DNA from: Harmothoe impar
Taxonomy: Eukaryota > Annelida > Polychaeta > Phyllodocida > Polynoidae
Reading direction: 5' to 3'
Length of the DNA: 64,000 nt
Assembly (NCBI GenBank): GCA_947462335.1
Contig: OX381720.1
Coordinates: forward strand, 60,350,233-60,414,232
The position numbers were made by a program, and so were the translations under genes. Below the pieces are notes generated by a model. It was not told the DNA's origin. It searched no databases and saw only the letters and a list, made by a program, of their open reading frames with translations. Numbering within the stretch: position 1 is the first letter of the stretch; every line of letters starts with the position of its first letter. This document shows positions 61,890-64,000 of this stretch, piece after piece.

Positions 61890-62125
61890 CAGTCTAACCT
61901 ATACGGCACTAGCATATCCTGGTATTTCAGGTGGTCGGGGGCTACACCTCTATCTCCTTATCAAGCTAATCCCCTCCTCTCACACCTAGAACAAAGGGGA
62001 TGTACTTGATCAAGGGTGTGGAGATGAAAAATTCACTCATGGTGCACTTCCCTGGAGTTGGGGGCCTAACCACAATGCATTGCTCTGAGACAAGATGGCG
62101 GCCCCCATAGCCTAATGCACTAGTG
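61890..62125 (-). repeat. Interspersed repeat family D, copy 2
   Basis: Reverse complement of 5925-6120: CCCCTCCTCTCACACCTAGA, CCTAACCACAATGCATTGCT and CAAGATGGCGGCCCCCATAG. The 61.9-kb copy is slightly longer at its left end (CTATACGGCACTAG pairs with CTAGTGCCGTATAG at 62111), giving inverted termini of about 14 bp. Confidence 0.75.
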
Positions 62126-62458
62126 CCGTATAGACCAGTGCAGCAAGAAAGGGTGACTTTTTCATAATAAAGTTGTGTTTACATTGGTTTCAGTGGAATC
62201 CTCATAACATTATTCGTAATAGCTATGTTTGCAAACTTTTTATATCATGAGATTCACAGGACAATTATCTTTCAAATTGTATGTAATAGATTGCATGGTT
62301 TTGATGTAAAATTTATATATTAGTAGGTAACACTCTAGAAATGTTCAAAATTTTATCAATAACTTTTCTGAAAAGTCACCCTTTCTTGCTGCATCAGTCT
62401 ATAGACCGTGCTAAGTGGACACCAGGTGTCAGTGTTATAAAGAGGACCTCTCAAGCCC
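62126..62458. repeat. Inverted repeat around AGAAAGGGTGACTTTT
   Basis: TGCAGCAAGAAAGGGTGACT (62141) faces AGTCACCCTTTCTTGCTGCA (62375), exact inverted words about 215 bp apart. The AT-rich interior has no gene; probable MITE. Confidence 0.75.
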
Positions 62459-62665
62459 TCTAGTATAGCACTTTAGTGCAGTACAGTCGGTCCACTCTTC
62501 CTCGTATTTGGGAAATGCAACAAACATGTCGAAGCAAATTATCTGAGGATTTAAGTCCAAATATGGAGGAATATATATAAGGGAGGTTGCCAGGCAACTG
62601 TCTGAGGAAGTGAGGGATCCGAGGAAGTAAATGTTGGAGGTAGTGAGGGCCGACTGCACATCCAT
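62459..62665 (+). mobile_element. Interspersed repeat family F, copy 3
   Basis: The fullest copy: GTACAGTCGGTCCACTCTTC, TCGTATTTGGGAAATGCAAC, GGTTGCCAGGCAACTG, GAGGAAGTGAGGGATCCGAG and a closing GTGAGGGCCGACTGCAC. The ends are inverted. Confidence 0.75.
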
Positions 62666-62805
62666 TTAGCGTCATGATACATGAATGCATCCATATCGAG
62701 AAGCACATTAATGCATCATGCCAACCCCTTGGGAGTGCATCGAACCCGCTGGGTTGAATGACTGGCCAGAGGTCCCTTTATGCATTATGCCGACAATGAA
62801 CATAG
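62666..62805. repeat. Interspersed repeat family A, copy 11
   Basis: GCGTCATGATACATGAATGC, GCATCATGCCAACCCCTTGG, GAGTGCATCGAACCCGCTGG and TGCATTATGCCGAC. After MITE B copy 5 the sequence resumes as GCATTAAAGCGCTCTGTGG, so the MITE sits inside this copy. Confidence 0.65.
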
Positions 62806-62809
62806 TACA

Positions 62810-63055
62810 CACTAAAAGAGTAAACTTGTCTCCAGACTCGTCTAAATGACTGTCATAAAATAAACGAGTCAAAAGGTTACAGGTTACCATCCCACAAATA
62901 ACTTCTAGAGCTGGCAAATGTCGGGTTTTTGGGCTGGCACAGTCTTCTATCTCCAGCTAGAAGACCCGCTTCCTTGTCACTTAGACGAGTATTTGACTCG
63001 TTTATTTTATGACAGTCACTTGGAAGAGTCTGGAGACAAGTTTACTTTTTGGGTG
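62810..63055. mobile_element. MITE family B, copy 5
   Basis: Ends CACTAAAAGAGTAAACTTGT and ACAAGTTTACTTTTTGGGTG. Inner words CATAAAATAAACGAGTC and GACTCGTTTATTTTATGA are inverted. Inserted inside family A copy 11. Confidence 0.85.
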
Positions 63056-63069
63056 CATTAAAGCGCTCT

Positions 63070-63415
63070 GTGGTGTATGACTGCCTGCTGTACACCAGCG
63101 TCCATGTATCCCGGTCCCTCACACCTGCTACAACACACCCCTACAATGGGGCACACAGTTACCCATTACAATGTCATTAATCCAATTATAATGGATTTAA
63201 TATGATACTATAATAGTAGAGTCTGGGCAAACTCATAAAAAACTTGTTTCTCTAACTTGCCTTCAGGAGTGGACCAATCAAATCCTGTACACATATTCCT
63301 GTGCACAGCCTGACAGGAAGTAACAATCTAAATATAGCAGTTGCACCAGTCCCATTTGCAGCCCTTGTGGCGGAAAAGGGTACTGGATGAGCGAGTCTGG
63401 AGTTGCCTATGAGTT
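63070..63415. other. Gene-free stretch
   Basis: No tandem structure or domain-bearing frame found. Confidence 0.5.
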
Positions 63416-63419
63416 CAGA

Positions 63420-63745
63420 GATGGGAGGGTAGAGAGGGGTAGGGGGAGGGGTAGGGGGAGGGGGAGGGGGAGGGTGGAGGGCACCAGGTCAAGTGGCGAT
63501 ATAAGGGCACTGAGGGGGGGGGGAGACTGTGTGTGTGTATGGTGGGGGGGGGGGCGGGGGGGACTGTGCATGGGGGGGGGGCTGTGTGTGTGTGTGGTGG
63601 GGGAGACTGTGTGTGTGGGGGGGGACTGTGTGTGTGGGGGGGGGACTGTGTGTGTGTGGGGGGGGGGACTGTGTGTGTGTGGGGGGGGGGTGACTGTGTG
63701 TGTGGGGGGGGGGGGACTGTGTGTGTGTGTGGGGGGGGAGCAGCT
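63420..63745. repeat. GGGGAGG and GTGTGTGGGGGG arrays
   Basis: GGTAGGGGGAGG units (63425-63478), then about ten GACTGTGTGTGTGGGGGGG units (63520-63740). His/Pro/Thr-rich minus frames are translations of this array. Confidence 0.95.
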
Positions 63746-64000
63746 GGTGTCTTCTGTGTCGATAAGTAAACAACCCATTGGTCATTCCACAGACATCCAC
63801 CCCCCTCCCTACACCCCCTCCCTACACCCCCATACCCTTACAACCCTGCAACGACCAGCTCCTATCCTGAAGGAAACAGACACAGTAGGAGACCTAAAGT
63901 CAACACCCCCGGGGGGGGGGCTGATAGTGGACCCCAGAGACAGGGAGGGAGAGCGAGCAGACAGACGGAAAGACAGGTATAGAGGGACAGGTAAAGGCAG
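63746..64000. other. Gene-free window end
   Basis: Duplicated CCCTCCCTACACCCCC, a C/G-run at 63907-63920 and AGACAGACGGAAAGACAG purine-rich sequence at the edge. Confidence 0.6.

Overview
The window is animal nuclear DNA. It shows no operons, a tRNA-like repeat, a spliceosomal-type leader intron, TATA and CCAAT boxes, a metazoan non-LTR retrotransposon, a Polinton/Maverick-type DNA element and very dense minisatellites and foldback repeats. It fits a repeat-rich (probably marine) invertebrate genome, but nothing fixes the species. I found no convincing host protein-coding exon in the 64 kb; all supported coding capacity belongs to mobile elements.

Layout. 1-9.6 kb holds microsatellites, tRNA-derived repeats, a large foldback at 4.2-4.8 kb, two short minisatellites near 7.2-7.4 kb and copies of interspersed families that I call A, C and D. 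9.6-14.1 kb holds two copies of repeat E and a CR1/L2/Jockey-type non-LTR retrotransposon with one uninterrupted 951-residue endonuclease plus reverse transcriptase frame (10740-13595). 14.2-25.5 kb is repeats: a decayed satellite (15.96-17.65 kb), non-autonomous DNA elements, a PIF/Harbinger-like miniature element, a 44-bp satellite, a 449-bp foldback with TA duplications, and a tRNA-Lys-like sequence.

25557-34909 is the centrepiece: a complete 9,353-bp Polinton/Maverick-type element. It has a perfect 6-bp target duplication (GGGATC, 25551-25556 and 34910-34915), AG...CT termini and long terminal inverted repeats. It carries only three genes. One is a minus-strand protein with two tandem death domains. 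The second is a plus-strand nuclear-type protein ending in two PC4-like single-strand-DNA-binding folds, preceded by a leader intron. The third is a protein-primed family B DNA polymerase with all catalytic motifs but one reading-frame break. No integrase, packaging ATPase, protease or capsid gene is present between the repeats. The inverted repeats are packed with copies of host-type promoter motifs (E-box CACGTG, ETS CCGGAAGT, CRE TGACGTCA, CCAAT, YY1-like). The inferred picture is a capsid-less, integrase-less replicating element. It would copy itself with its own polymerase and ssDNA-binding protein, blunt host death signalling with the death-domain protein, and borrow an integrase from relatives.

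34.9-64 kb is again gene-free. It holds large tandem arrays (50-bp unit at 37.6-38.9 kb; 12-bp unit with 368-bp higher-order repeat at 43.3-45.8 kb; poly-C array at 49.8-50.2 kb; 67-bp unit at 58.0-59.7 kb). It also holds five copies of a TA-flanked miniature transposon (family B), three of them inside or beside family A, and further copies of families A, C, D, E and F. Copies and boundaries were judged by eye; no database search was possible.
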